A stretch of 64,000 nt of DNA, taken from positions 3,673,001 to 3,737,000 of the forward strand of contig NZ_CP025791.1 of the NCBI RefSeq assembly GCF_002886045.1, read 5' to 3'. A program made the translations under genes and the position numbers. Positions 45,451-55,343 of the stretch are shown in pieces; the stretch's first letter is position 1; every line of letters begins with the position of its first letter. A model generated the notes under the pieces. The model had not been told where the DNA came from. It worked only from the letters and a program-made list of their open reading frames with translations, and did not search any database. Source of the stretch: Flavivirga eckloniae (GTDB taxonomy: Bacteria > Bacteroidota > Bacteroidia > Flavobacteriales > Flavobacteriaceae).

Positions 45451-47043
45451 ATGAGTAATACTTTTTTAGAAATTCCAGAGGCTTATAAAATACAATCGCA
45501 GCTACATCAAACAACCTATTTGGTTTCAGGTGAGCTAAAACAATGGGAAGGAGAAACGGCAGAAGTGTATTCTACAATTTCTTCAACTAAAGACTATAAG
45601 CGAACATTATTAGGTACAATCCCTCAATTAGGAGAGAAGGAGGCTTTAGAAGCATTGGACTCGGCATCAAATGCATATGCTAAAGGGCAAGGCTTATGGC
45701 CAACCATGAAGGTGAGAGACAGAATTGCTTGTATGGAAAAGTTTGTAGAGCAAATGAAGACCAAGCGCGAAACTATCGTAAAGCTTTTAATGTGGGAAAT
45801 AGGAAAAAATCTGCCAGATTCGGAAAAAGAATTCGATAGAACAGTAGATTATATATACGATACTATTGAGGCTTACAAGCAAATTGATAGAGATTCGGCA
45901 AAGTTTGAAAAGAACGAAGGAGTGTATGCGCATATACGTAGAGGTCCTCTAGGAGTGGTTTTATGTTTAGGGCCATATAATTACCCGTTAAATGAAACAT
46001 TTACATTACTAATTCCGGCATTGATTATGGGGAATCCGGTGATTTTTAAACCTGCTAAACTAGGGGTTCTGTTAATTTCACCACTACTGGAAGCTTTTCA
46101 AAATAGTTTTCCAAAAGGCGTCGTAAACGTTATTTATGGTCGAGGTCGTGTATTAGCAACTCCAATTATGCAATCCGGTAAAATAGATGTATTGGCATTG
46201 ATAGGAAATAGTAAATCGGCAAATGCTATTCAAAACAATCACCCTAAAAAGAATAGATTACGTTTGGTATTAGGCTTAGAGGCAAAAAATCCAGCTATAG
46301 TTTTACCAGATGCCGATTTAGACTTAGCAGTAAACGAATGTATTACAGGTACATTGTCTTTTAACGGACAACGTTGTACAGCTTTAAAAATATTGTATGT
46401 ACACGAATCGATAGTTGATGAATTCAATAAGCGCTATTCGGAAAAAGTAGATGCACTTAAGTTTGGAAATCCGTGGGATTCCGGAGTTAAATTAACCCCG
46501 CTTCCAGAAGTAGAAAAGCCAGCTTATATTAAAGAGTTAATTGATGATGCTGTAGAAAAAGGAGCAGAAATATTAAATGCAAAAGGCGGAGAAATTAGCG
46601 AGAATTTTATATTTCCAGCAGCGTTATATCCTGTGGATAAAACGATGCGAGTATTTAAGGAAGAGCAATTCGGACCACTAGTTCCTATTGTACCATTTAA
46701 AGATATTGAAGAGCCGTTAAATGATATGGCAGAATCTAATTATGGGCAACAGGTAAGCTTATTTGGTAAAGATGTAAATACACTTGCTCCCTTAATTGAT
46801 ACTTTGGTAAACCTGGTTTGTAGAGTTAATTTAAACAGTTCTTGCCAAAGAGGACCGGATGTATATCCATTTACAGGAAGAAAGGATTCTGCATTTAGTA
46901 CTTTAAGTGTGCATGATGCATTACGTTCATTCTCGATAAGAACTTTTGTGGCATCAAAAGATAACGACTATAACAAAGCTATTTTAAATGAGCTGTTGGA
47001 TAAAAAGACCTCAAACTTTATAAGTACCGATTATATCTTGTAA
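45451..47043 (+). CDS. NADP-dependent glyceraldehyde-3-phosphate dehydrogenase (GapN-like aldehyde dehydrogenase)
   Basis: A 530-residue cytosolic aldehyde dehydrogenase. The catalytic cysteine lies in [11 protein letters not shown], and [33 protein letters not shown] and the C-terminal [15 protein letters not shown] follow the non-phosphorylating GAPDH subfamily, which makes 3-phosphoglycerate and NADPH. The usual ELGGK motif reads GLEAK, so the general base Glu is shifted by two. It stands alone, divergent from the DUF1080 operon. Confidence 0.85.
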   Translation: MSNTFLEIPEAYKIQSQLHQTTYLVSGELKQWEGETAEVYSTISSTKDYKRTLLGTIPQLGEKEALEALDSASNAYAKGQGLWPTMKVRDRIACMEKFVEQMKTKRETIVKLLMWEIGKNLPDSEKEFDRTVDYIYDTIEAYKQIDRDSAKFEKNEGVYAHIRRGPLGVVLCLGPYNYPLNETFTLLIPALIMGNPVIFKPAKLGVLLISPLLEAFQNSFPKGVVNVIYGRGRVLATPIMQSGKIDVLALIGNSKSANAIQNNHPKKNRLRLVLGLEAKNPAIVLPDADLDLAVNECITGTLSFNGQRCTALKILYVHESIVDEFNKRYSEKVDALKFGNPWDSGVKLTPLPEVEKPAYIKELIDDAVEKGAEILNAKGGEISENFIFPAALYPVDKTMRVFKEEQFGPLVPIVPFKDIEEPLNDMAESNYGQQVSLFGKDVNTLAPLIDTLVNLVCRVNLNSSCQRGPDVYPFTGRKDSAFSTLSVHDALRSFSIRTFVASKDNDYNKAILNELLDKKTSNFISTDYIL

Positions 47044-47150
47044 GGGGTATTTTTACTACTTTTATATCTGAACTCATTTAGTAGGGTTTCAACTATTTTT
47101 TTGGAAATAGAAAAAGTCAAGATGAGTTCATTAACAATATATTAATAGGT

Positions 47151-47663
47151 ATGAGAACATTTAAGTATTTAGTTTTATTCTTTTTTTCGGTTTCAATCCT
47201 GATCGCTTGCGGAGGAAAAGAAGAAAAAAAGAAGGAAGGTTTTAGTTATGAAAATAAAAAAGACACGCCTAAAAACACAGAGACAAAAAACGCCAACGAA
47301 ATTGTTATTTCTAGTGATGATTTGATGAAGTTTGACAAAACAGAGATTAGGGTAAAGGCTGGCGAAAAAGTAAAGATTACATTAAGACATAAAGGAAAAT
47401 TGGATATTAATGTCATGGGGCATAATTTTGTGCTTCTTAAACAAGGTGTTGATCTTGTTGGGTTTGCTAATAAAGCAGCTACGGTTAAAGACAATCAATA
47501 CATACCAAAGAAGAAGAAAGATGTTATAGCCCATACCACTTTAATTGGGGGCGGACAAACAACTTCTATAGAGTTTGATGCACCTGCCGTAGGAACATAC
47601 GATTTTTTATGTAGTTTCCCTGGGCATTATTCTATGATGAAAGGGAAGTTTATAGTGGAATAA
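47151..47663 (+). CDS. Azurin-type copper lipoprotein
   Basis: A 170-residue periplasmic electron carrier. Lipobox Cys20 (LIACGG) anchors it; a charged linker (21-50) leads to the cupredoxin fold. The copper ligands are His91 (GHNF), Cys154, His159 and Met163, in exactly the azurin spacing (C+5 H, +9 M). It could accept electrons from periplasmic dehydrogenases such as the GMC enzymes at 53.6-57.7 kb (inference only; not in the same operon). Confidence 0.93.
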   Translation: MRTFKYLVLFFFSVSILIACGGKEEKKKEGFSYENKKDTPKNTETKNANEIVISSDDLMKFDKTEIRVKAGEKVKITLRHKGKLDINVMGHNFVLLKQGVDLVGFANKAATVKDNQYIPKKKKDVIAHTTLIGGGQTTSIEFDAPAVGTYDFLCSFPGHYSMMKGKFIVE

Positions 47664-47776
47664 ATTGATAGAACATGTAAAATTCGACGTAAAGTTTTAA
47701 CAGATAGTGTGTCGAAGAGATTCATAACTTTTATGGCTTAATAAATTTATTTTCTTCTTTGTTAGGCCTACAGAAC

Positions 47777-47809
47777 AGACCTGTCAGGTTTTAAAAACCT
47801 GACAGGTCT
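47777..47809. repeat. Palindromic repeat, copy B
   Basis: The same 33-nt palindrome as 39383-39415, differing only in the central base (A for T). It lies between azurin and the DUF1330 gene. Confidence 0.85.
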
Positions 47810-47926
47810 TCATTATCAAGCGCTCCATAAACTACGTAATCAAAAGACAATATTTAGAACTAACATTACAGTTACTATAATGTAATTAAAGTATAATTTT
47901 ATTTTTACAAAGAGTCACCATTTATA

Positions 47927-48238
47927 GTGTTCAATATGATTTACATGACCCAATTAATATTTGTAAAAGAAGGAAAAGAAGCTATATTCCATGAGTTTGA
48001 AGACCATGCCATTCCATTAATGGAGAAATATAATGGACGAATAATTTATCGGATAAGACCAGATGAAACATCGTTTGTTTCTGGAGAAAAGGAATTGCCC
48101 TATGAAATTCATTTCATATCGTTTGATTCAGAGAACGATTTAACTAATTTTATGAATGATGATAGGAGATTGAAGTTTATTCATCTTAAAAACGAATCGA
48201 TACAATCAACACTTCTTGTTAAAGGAGAAAAAGTATAA
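47927..48238 (+). CDS. DUF1330-like small protein
   Basis: A 103-residue cytosolic protein of the ferredoxin-like (dimeric alpha/beta barrel) fold. MTQLIFVKEGKEAIFHEFEDHAIPLMEKYNG, then ELPYEIHFISFDSENDLTNFMNDDRRL, resembles DUF1330. The true start may be the ATG at 47945 (MTQLIF). It is 30 bp before the DinB-type gene and probably co-transcribed. Function unknown. Confidence 0.75.
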   Translation: MFNMIYMTQLIFVKEGKEAIFHEFEDHAIPLMEKYNGRIIYRIRPDETSFVSGEKELPYEIHFISFDSENDLTNFMNDDRRLKFIHLKNESIQSTLLVKGEKV

Positions 48239-48268
48239 AGCACGCATACAAAATCACCCATACGAATT

Positions 48269-48766
48269 ATGAAGTATACACCCCAAGATGGTTTCTCATA
48301 CTATTTCAACTTGGTTGGTGATGTGGACTGTAGGTCGCTTTTTTCATCACCATCAACCCTTAAGTTTCTAAAATCAATTGATGAAGAAAAAGCTGCCTAT
48401 CGATATGCTTCAGATAAATGGAGTATTAAACAGGTGCTTGGGCATATTACAGACCACGAAAGAATAAAGATGTTTCGGGCATTTTTATTGAGCAGAAATG
48501 AATCGGTGGAATTATGGGGCTACGATCAGGAGGCTTTGGTGGCGAATAGTCGTTTTGAAGAATTAACCTGGAAACAATTAGTAACAGATTTTGAAAACGT
48601 AAGGAAAGCTTCTGTTAGTTTTGTTGAATCACTATCCCAAAACCAATTAAAAATAAAAGGCAAAGCCAGACAAAATGAAGTAACTCTTGAAGACTTTCTA
48701 AAGTCTATTATTGGCCATGAAATACATCATGTAAATAGTATTAAAGACAAGTATTTTAATCATTAA
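48269..48766 (+). CDS. DinB family protein
   Basis: A 165-residue four-helix-bundle metal-binding protein of the DinB/YfiT superfamily. Metal-ligand candidates are the histidines in LGHITDHE and GHEIHH; KWSIKQVLGHITDHE is the usual N-terminal signature (W-S..Q...H). Members act as metal-dependent thiol transferases or in stress responses; the specific role is unknown. Confidence 0.88.
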   Translation: MKYTPQDGFSYYFNLVGDVDCRSLFSSPSTLKFLKSIDEEKAAYRYASDKWSIKQVLGHITDHERIKMFRAFLLSRNESVELWGYDQEALVANSRFEELTWKQLVTDFENVRKASVSFVESLSQNQLKIKGKARQNEVTLEDFLKSIIGHEIHHVNSIKDKYFNH

Positions 48767-48892
48767 CGCTATTAAGATTTACATGGTAACCAATCATTAT
48801 TAGTAGCATAGGGGACATGGTAAGTGCAAAATATTTATATTTGACTTGGTATTATTTTAAAATTTAAATACTTAAGCTACCCCATATTCGAA

Positions 48893-49489
48893 ATGAAAAG
48901 ATTAAGATTACCCCTTATTAGTCTTGGATTGTGTGTAACTACTATGGTTTCCTGTAAGAATCAATCCGAAAATCAAGTCACACCAACAGTAACAGAAAAA
49001 CAAAGCGCGCAGATAGAAAAAGTTGTTGCTAATACAGAGACAGTTTCAAATGAAGCCTCAGAGACGACGACCCTTCAAACCCAAAAAGAAAGTTTTATAA
49101 AAAGCTTAAAAAGTAAAACGGATTTAGGTTCCTTTTTTGCAGATAATTGGACATTAATGTACCATGAGGATAACAGATGTGATGGTTCTACAGATGGGCA
49201 AATCAACAATTTATCCAGTTCCCAAATAGATCAGCCAATAAAATTACAAGTAAACAATGATGGAGATGGTTGGGCTTGCGATAAAAAAGAACCAAAGAGT
49301 TTCGATCTGGATTTTAATTTAAAAAGCCAGGTAAAAAACTGGGATAGATTTGAGATTGCCAATTACGAGAATCAGGAAGAGCATATTGTTATTATTGTAG
49401 GTGCTGGCGAATCCGATTACTTAAAACTACATTACGATAATAGTAACCTGATTGTAAAGCTGGAGTATAGGAGTGAAGACCCCGGATAA
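48893..49489 (+). CDS. Lipoprotein with DGDGWAC motif
   Basis: A 198-residue lipoprotein (lipobox MVSCKN). A low-complexity S/T/E-rich linker (about 25-75) leads to a compact domain with DNRCDGSTDGQI and NNDGDGWACDKKEP, which look like calcium-binding loops with nearby cysteines. The C-terminus is beta-rich (EHIVIIVGAGESDYLKLHYD). No family is recognised. It begins a run of three exported proteins with acidic loops. Confidence 0.7.
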   Translation: MKRLRLPLISLGLCVTTMVSCKNQSENQVTPTVTEKQSAQIEKVVANTETVSNEASETTTLQTQKESFIKSLKSKTDLGSFFADNWTLMYHEDNRCDGSTDGQINNLSSSQIDQPIKLQVNNDGDGWACDKKEPKSFDLDFNLKSQVKNWDRFEIANYENQEEHIVIIVGAGESDYLKLHYDNSNLIVKLEYRSEDPG

Positions 49490-49586
49490 GATCTAACGTT
49501 TAAAGCATATTTAAACTTTTTTAATTGTATATAAATTGGAAGTTTACCAACTATTATTAACCCTTTTCGAACAATATTAGAAACCT

Positions 49587-50393
49587 ATGAAAAAAATACT
49601 ATACCCTCTATTTTTAATAGCAAGCTTTGTTTTTAGTCAAGATACAAAGTACAATAGTCCGTATGATTATGAAAGACTGGAAGAAGGAGCATATTATTAC
49701 CTTTTTGGAGATAATGTAAAATTTAGAACAGAACCTAATACGGATTCCGAGGTGATAGCGTTATTAAAAATCGGAACAAAAATTCAAATCGATTACAACA
49801 CAAAAGAAACCATGATGTATAATGGGTTAGAATCACCTTTTTATAAAATTAAGTATGGCGATAAAACTGGTTATGTGTTAGGTGGTTTAATTTCATTAGA
49901 AAAAAGGGAAAGAGGCGATTCTCAATTCTTTTTCACTTACAAAAAAGAAGGAGAAAGCTATGCAACCATTGTTAGATATTTTAATGAAACGACATCCGAG
50001 ATTGTAGATACCACAGTACAACTGGCTACAAGTATGTTTTCTATAGAGCTTTACAATAATAGAGGTGTTTCGGGGGTTGACAACATTGTTTTTATTAACT
50101 ATTTAGCTGAAGCTTGTGGTGTTAACGGCGGCGGTATCTATCTATTTCAATTTGATAATAAACTTAAAAAAGTATTTGATTTATCTAAAGTTTCAGAAGC
50201 AGGATTATTTTGGACTTCAGAGAAGTTAATATTTCCAAAAGATGAAAAGGGAATAGAAGGTAAAATTGTTTACCAACGAGAGACTCAAAACTATTTAGAT
50301 GAAAATACAAATTGGACAGAATTAGAGCGGGTAAGCCGTGAGTTGGAATGGAATGGCGATGAAATCCTTCCAAAACCGTATTCTGAAAACTAA
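49587..50393 (+). CDS. Exported SH3-domain protein
   Basis: A 268-residue protein with a signal peptide (ending VFSQ). A bacterial SH3 domain (about 38-100) reads DNVKFRTEPNTDSEVIALLKIGTKIQID..GKTGYVLGGLISL. The remaining 165 residues form a beta-rich domain unknown to me. SH3b domains often bind peptidoglycan or peptides. It lies 97 bp after the DGDGWAC lipoprotein and 34 bp before the next gene. Confidence 0.78.
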   Translation: MKKILYPLFLIASFVFSQDTKYNSPYDYERLEEGAYYYLFGDNVKFRTEPNTDSEVIALLKIGTKIQIDYNTKETMMYNGLESPFYKIKYGDKTGYVLGGLISLEKRERGDSQFFFTYKKEGESYATIVRYFNETTSEIVDTTVQLATSMFSIELYNNRGVSGVDNIVFINYLAEACGVNGGGIYLFQFDNKLKKVFDLSKVSEAGLFWTSEKLIFPKDEKGIEGKIVYQRETQNYLDENTNWTELERVSRELEWNGDEILPKPYSEN

Positions 50394-50427
50394 AATATGT
50401 TCAAATACTAATATTCCGAATCTATAA

Positions 50428-50922
50428 ATGCCTATTATGGAACAGTATAAAACAACCATTCTGTTATTAATATCATTAATTTGTCTCCCTTGTATTAGTC
50501 AAGAGAAAATAGATGATAATAGTACTGTAGATTCAAAGCATGAAGAAAAAAGAAGCTATTTAAAACATAGAGATTTTGATGGGGACGGTATTATGGATAA
50601 GATTTTGTTTGATTTTTCGGGAGGAGCGCACTGTTGCTATAAAATGAGTCTTTATATAAGTTCGTTAAGTAAAACCATCACCTATCCATTTGAGATGGAC
50701 GGCGGTTACCTAGGAGGAGTCGATGGCAGTCAGCCAAATCAATTTGAAATTAAAGATTATGATCAGGACGGATTACCAGAAATATTTATGCTAATTTCAA
50801 CGTATAACGGCGAGAAGTATCCCGTAGAGAAACGTTGGACTAAAAAATACGGTATAAAAACCAATACCATTCTTTTTGATTTTTTTGAAGAAAACATGTT
50901 GGTAAAAGACTATAATAAATAG
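50428..50922 (+). CDS. Exported protein with EF-hand-like acidic loops
   Basis: A 164-residue protein with a signal segment (MEQYKTTILLLISLICLPCISQ; the start may be the ATG at 50437). Two loops, RDFDGDGIMDKILFD and KDYDQDGLPEIFM, match the DxDxDG calcium-loop pattern seen in FG-GAP/VCBS and dockerin-like repeats. GGAHCCYKMSLY between them has a vicinal Cys pair. It forms a small cluster with the SH3 and DGDGWAC proteins. Function unknown. Confidence 0.72.
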   Translation: MPIMEQYKTTILLLISLICLPCISQEKIDDNSTVDSKHEEKRSYLKHRDFDGDGIMDKILFDFSGGAHCCYKMSLYISSLSKTITYPFEMDGGYLGGVDGSQPNQFEIKDYDQDGLPEIFMLISTYNGEKYPVEKRWTKKYGIKTNTILFDFFEENMLVKDYNK

Positions 50923-50967
50923 CTGGAAAAGTTTGGTCTTATTAGAATGTTTCGCGTTTCAGGGATA

Positions 50968-51891
50968 TTAAAAATCAGATGTTTCTCTGTAGGCTTTAAT
51001 AACGGCTAGTTCACCTTCTTTACCCTTAACGGAGTTTCCGTGTTCCATGCCTAATATACCAGTAAAGCCTTTGTTTTGAATATGTTTAAAGATGTTTTTA
51101 TAATTGATTTCCCCAGTAGTCGGTTCTTTTCTACCCGGATTATCACCAATTTGAAAATAGGCTATTTCGTCCCAGGTAAGATCAATATTTCTAATAATGT
51201 GTCCTTCGGTTTTTTGCAAATGATAGATATCGAACAAAATTTTGCATGCCGGGCTATTAACGGCTTTGCATATCATGTAGGTTTGGTCTGATCGTTGTAA
51301 GTACAAATCCGGAGAATCCGATAGAGGTTCTAAAACCATGGTTAGCCCGTGGGGTTCGAGTATGTTGGCACCGCGACGCAATGCTTCAATAACATGAGCA
51401 TCTTGAATACCAATAGGAAGTTTTCTTTGAAACCCTCCCGGAACAACGGTGAGCCATTTGGCATTAACGCGTTTGGCTACATCGACTGCTTTTTTACATC
51501 CGTCAAGAAAAATATCGATATACTCCTGTTTGCCAGCTGCCAGAGTATTATTTAAGTTGCCTCCTTTTTGAATGACAAAAACACCCATAGTCATATTGCG
51601 CTTTGCCAGTGTTTCTCCAATTTTTGTTTGTAGGGACACGTCTCTAGTCATCATGTTATTATCTTCGAACGCTGTAAACCCTTGATCTGCCATAAAATTA
51701 ATCTGATCAATGGGATCATTACCGGCATGATGTTTAAACATGCCCAAGTGAGGTGCAAAATGCATCTTAAATTTTTTAGAAGCCAAAGTGCTGTTGAAGG
51801 CTCCTTTTGGCATCGCATTGATACCCGATAGTCCTAATCCAAATGCAGAGGCAGCCATGGTGCTTTTTTTTATAAACGAACGTCTTTCCAT
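50968..51891 (-). CDS. Tat-exported TIM-barrel isomerase/epimerase (hydroxypyruvate isomerase-like)
   Basis: A 307-residue protein with a Tat signal (ERRSFIKKSTMAASAFGL). The xylose-isomerase-like TIM barrel (about 40-300) has WLTVVPGG, LEPLS (metal Glu) and LFDIYHLQ (metal Asp/His) and ends GILGMEHGNS. Members isomerise or epimerise keto sugars. It lies left of a 309-bp repeat gap from the DUF1080 lipoprotein gene, on the same strand. Confidence 0.88.
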   Translation of the reverse strand: MERRSFIKKSTMAASAFGLGLSGINAMPKGAFNSTLASKKFKMHFAPHLGMFKHHAGNDPIDQINFMADQGFTAFEDNNMMTRDVSLQTKIGETLAKRNMTMGVFVIQKGGNLNNTLAAGKQEYIDIFLDGCKKAVDVAKRVNAKWLTVVPGGFQRKLPIGIQDAHVIEALRRGANILEPHGLTMVLEPLSDSPDLYLQRSDQTYMICKAVNSPACKILFDIYHLQKTEGHIIRNIDLTWDEIAYFQIGDNPGRKEPTTGEINYKNIFKHIQNKGFTGILGMEHGNSVKGKEGELAVIKAYRETSDF

Positions 51892-52200
51892 AATCTAATA
51901 TAAAATTGGTTTTACCAGGAGTAGGCGTTTTAATGTCTGGATGTTATTTTAAAGGTGAGTTCGACGTAACCATAATATTATTATACTGAATTCCAGTGAT
52001 TTAATTTAAGTGTCGGGTTGAGCCTTTCGACTCCGCTCAAGACAGGCTAAAGTCGAAACCTATTTAAAATTATAGGTTTTAATGACCTTTCGACTGCGCT
52101 CAAGGTGACAAGTAACATTTTTAGTGTATTTATCATTAAAATTAGACTGCCTTTAAATCGAACTCACGTTATTTTAAAACTGGCATAATGTTTTGTGGGC
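51892..52200. repeat. Intergenic repeats between isomerase and DUF1080 genes
   Basis: Two copies of the TTTCGACT.CGCTCAAG hairpin-type repeat (about 52022-52060 and 52083-52112) lie here. No gene is seen. They may weaken or end the upstream operon's transcript. Confidence 0.55.
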
Positions 52201-53016
52201 TTACAATTCTAAAATTTCTATATCCTTAAATTCAACCGGGTGACTTTCACTCTGTAAGGATATGTATCCAGCTTTTAAGGGTTTGCCTTCAAAGGATTTC
52301 CAATGTTCTTTGTTAAAGTCGACCTCTCCGCCATATTGTGGTTTGCAATATTGAATAACTTCTTCACCATTAATAAAATGCTTAATAATAGAATCATTTC
52401 TAACTTCAATTTCAAGTTTAACCCATTGATCGCCGTGGTAGGTTTTTGAAGAGGATTCAAAGCAGTGGTCTGTTGCAATTTTATTATCTAAAACAACATG
52501 AGTTCCCGGAGTACATAAGTTTCCTGTTGGGCGCTCTTCGCTGCTTAGTCCTCCTAAAAGCTGTACTTCTACTGATACTGGGAAATTTTGATCTACGCCT
52601 ATCTTTTTAGGGTCTTCGCAATGAATCATAACCCCGCTATTGGCTATAGCCCAAGATGGCCCATCACTTAATTGTTTTCCTGTGAAACGGTATTGCAGGC
52701 GCAGTTTGTAGTTGGAAAACGGCTTGTTGTAATAAATATGCCCGAAGGAAGCGTTAAAGGTGTCATTGTATTCATCATAATTAACTTTAATACAACCATC
52801 TTCAGTAATAAACGTATTTTTATAATTAACACCAGCTGGGTGCCCTTTAATTTTTACGATCCAATCGTTTAAGTCTTTACCGTTAAATATAGGAGTCCAT
52901 TTCTCAACAGGTTCTACGGTTTTAGCAGTTTCGATTTTTTCCTGATTTGATTTTTGTTTACAAGAAACAGCAGATAGTATAAATGTGAGGCAGACGAGAT
53001 ACAAATATTTTTTCAT
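52201..53016 (-). CDS. DUF1080 (3-keto-disaccharide hydrolase) lipoprotein
   Basis: A 271-residue lipoprotein (lipobox AVSCKQ). The DUF1080 domain (about 40-270) starts WTPIFNGKDLNDWIV and contains GVMIHCEDP and HFINGEEVIQY. The family includes periplasmic enzymes that split 3-keto-glycosides. It is 12 bp downstream of the subunit-3 gene and so co-expressed with the oxidoreductase that would make such keto sugars. Confidence 0.9.
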   Translation of the reverse strand: MKKYLYLVCLTFILSAVSCKQKSNQEKIETAKTVEPVEKWTPIFNGKDLNDWIVKIKGHPAGVNYKNTFITEDGCIKVNYDEYNDTFNASFGHIYYNKPFSNYKLRLQYRFTGKQLSDGPSWAIANSGVMIHCEDPKKIGVDQNFPVSVEVQLLGGLSSEERPTGNLCTPGTHVVLDNKIATDHCFESSSKTYHGDQWVKLEIEVRNDSIIKHFINGEEVIQYCKPQYGGEVDFNKEHWKSFEGKPLKAGYISLQSESHPVEFKDIEILEL

Positions 53017-53028
53017 TACTTATAGTGT

Positions 53029-53634
53029 TTATAGAGACCAGGATTTACCCTTGGTGGTTTCTTCTAAAGGGGCACAGCCTATTTGAACTCCCGGAATAGG
53101 GTCGTATGCTAAAACGTGTTCTCCAATTTGTTCGCTATTTCTAAAAGCCCAAACAGAGGTGTCTCTTAGGTCGGTAAGAGTCTTGTAGATAATGGCATCG
53201 GTATTGCTTTTATCTTTTTCCTTTTCGTAAATCAGCCGTTGTTGTTTAGGGATTTTTAAGTATTTGGCTAGCAAAGCGTCGTAAGCGTTATGCTGTAATG
53301 CCGATACACCTTCTTCTGGAATATTTAAGGCGTTTATAACGGTAGCAATTCTTTTTTTGAATTTTTTTTGCTCTTTTTCGTTGTAAGACGTGTTTATAAA
53401 TAAATCAATAAACTCGGGAATATTAAGGTCTAAAGCCCCAGGGATAGTTTTAGTTTTGGGGAGTATAATATCTATGAGGTTTTTAACAACAATACCTTCA
53501 TCTATGGATAGAAATTTAGGAGTCCACAATTTTGCTTCAGTTTTACAACTTTGAAGCAGGCTCATAACACTAGATGTGGCTATGGAATAACCTAATGTAA
53601 GTCCTAATCCTTTTAAAGCGTCTCTTCTATTCAT
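53029..53634 (-). CDS. Gluconate 2-dehydrogenase subunit 3 family protein
   Basis: A 201-residue small subunit of a GMC dehydrogenase. It carries a Tat signal (NRRDALKGLGLTLG) that, in known gluconate dehydrogenases, also exports the signal-less catalytic subunit. The mature part has DEGIVVKNLIDIILPKTKTIPGALDLNIPEFIDLFI and ends VLAYDPIPGVQIGCAPLEE. Its start overlaps the stop of the catalytic-subunit gene by 4 bp (53631-53634), so translation is coupled. Confidence 0.93.
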   Translation of the reverse strand: MNRRDALKGLGLTLGYSIATSSVMSLLQSCKTEAKLWTPKFLSIDEGIVVKNLIDIILPKTKTIPGALDLNIPEFIDLFINTSYNEKEQKKFKKRIATVINALNIPEEGVSALQHNAYDALLAKYLKIPKQQRLIYEKEKDKSNTDAIIYKTLTDLRDTSVWAFRNSEQIGEHVLAYDPIPGVQIGCAPLEETTKGKSWSL

Positions 53635-55322
53635 GAGTTTAAGCTTTTATATTGTTTTGCAGCATAGTTGGCTGCTCTTGCCGTTATGGCCATGTAAGTG
53701 AGTGACGGATTTTGACATCCGGATGAGGTCATGCATGCCCCGTCTGTTACATAAACGTTTGGTACAGCGTGTATTTGATTGTATTTGTTTAAAACAGATG
53801 TTTTGGGATCTCTGCCCATTCTGGCTGTTCCCATTTCATGAATGCCTATGCCGGGAGCTGCAAGATTATCAAATGTTTTAATGTCTTTAAAGCCCGCTTT
53901 TTCTAGCATGATGGCTGCTTGTTGAATCATGTCTTTACGCATGTTGAGTTCATTCTCTTTCCATTCGGCATCAAAGGTAATGGTTGGTAATCCCCATTCG
54001 TCTAGCTTGTTGTAATCAAGTGTCATTTTGTTATCATGATTAGGCAGGCATTCGCCAAAACCGCCTAAACCGACACGCCATGCTCCTGGTTCTAACATTT
54101 TTTCTTTAAACTCTGCACCATATCCTAACTCTGCAACGTGCTCAAATACGGCTGTTCGACTACCACCACCCTGATAGCCATAGCCTCTTAAAAACTCTTT
54201 TTTGTGGGTTTTGCCATCTCCAAGGTTTCTGAATCTTGGAATATATATACCATTCGGGCGTCGTCCTTTATAATATTTATCATGGAATCCATCAAATGTT
54301 CCGGATGCTCCAGCGCCTAAATGATGATCCATAATATTGTGACCTAGCTCTCCCGAATCATTGCCTAATCCATTAGGGAATCTCTTGGACTTAGATTGTA
54401 ATAGTATAGAGGCTGAAGCCATGGAAGATGCACAACAAAAAATGATATTCGCATTAAAAACAAGGGATTCCTTGGTTTCAGCATCGATAACTTTTACACC
54501 TGTAGCTTTTTTTAGGGTGTCGTCGTATATAATTTCATGAACAATAGAATTGGGTCTAATTGTTAAATTTCCAGATCGCTCGGCTGCTGGTAAGGTTGCA
54601 GATAGACTGCTAAAATAACCGCCATACGGACAGCCTCGCATGCATCTGTTTCTAAATTGGCAATTACCTCGCCCCTCATGGTTTTTAGTTCCTGTTATGT
54701 GAGCCGTTCTTCCAATGGTGAGCAATCTATCATCAAAATGTTCTGCAAGACTATTTTTTAAATGTTCTTCCACGCAATAAAGTTCCATTGGAGGAGAGAA
54801 AATACCATCCGGAAGTTGTGGGAGTCCCAGTTTTTCACCACTAACACCTATATAGGATTCTACATAATCATACCAGGGTGATATATCTTTATAACGAATA
54901 GGCCAGTCAACACCATGCCCGTCCTTTTTATTAGCTTCAAAATCTAAATCACTAAGACGGTAGCTCTGCCTTCCCCAAGTAATGGAACGTCCGCCAACAT
55001 GATATCCACGTATCCAGTCAAATCGCTTTTTTTCATTATAGGGATGTTTAAAATCGTTTACAAACCAATGTTTATGTTCTGGTCTGGAGGTATAACCGGT
55101 TCTATTTTGTTTAATCTGTTCCGCTTTTTCTTTAGCAGTCACTTGTCCTTTTAGTTTAAAGTCCCAGGGATCTTTAAACATGGTAGGATAGTCCTCTATA
55201 TGTTTTACCATAGGGCCTCTTTCCAGTATCAGGGTTTTTAATCCGTTTTCGCAGAGCTCTTTGGCAGCCCATCCGCCGGAAATACCGGTGCCTATTACAA
55301 TAGCATCATAAGAATCCGTCAT
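53631..55322 (-). CDS. GMC-family FAD oxidoreductase, copy 1
   Basis: A 563-residue catalytic subunit that oxidises a sugar hydroxyl, likely at C3, with FAD. FAD-binding GTGISGGWAAKELCENG is at 11-27. RGYHVGGRSITWGRQSYR is the second FAD segment and HEMGTARMGRDP..TDGACMTSSGCQNPSLT the C-terminal active-site region. It has no signal peptide, so export would depend on the Tat signal of the overlapping small subunit. Clearly related to the copy at 55967-57691. Confidence 0.94.
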   Translation of the reverse strand: MTDSYDAIVIGTGISGGWAAKELCENGLKTLILERGPMVKHIEDYPTMFKDPWDFKLKGQVTAKEKAEQIKQNRTGYTSRPEHKHWFVNDFKHPYNEKKRFDWIRGYHVGGRSITWGRQSYRLSDLDFEANKKDGHGVDWPIRYKDISPWYDYVESYIGVSGEKLGLPQLPDGIFSPPMELYCVEEHLKNSLAEHFDDRLLTIGRTAHITGTKNHEGRGNCQFRNRCMRGCPYGGYFSSLSATLPAAERSGNLTIRPNSIVHEIIYDDTLKKATGVKVIDAETKESLVFNANIIFCCASSMASASILLQSKSKRFPNGLGNDSGELGHNIMDHHLGAGASGTFDGFHDKYYKGRRPNGIYIPRFRNLGDGKTHKKEFLRGYGYQGGGSRTAVFEHVAELGYGAEFKEKMLEPGAWRVGLGGFGECLPNHDNKMTLDYNKLDEWGLPTITFDAEWKENELNMRKDMIQQAAIMLEKAGFKDIKTFDNLAAPGIGIHEMGTARMGRDPKTSVLNKYNQIHAVPNVYVTDGACMTSSGCQNPSLTYMAITARAANYAAKQYKSLNS

Positions 55323-55343
55323 AGTTAATTAGCGTTTTTTAAT

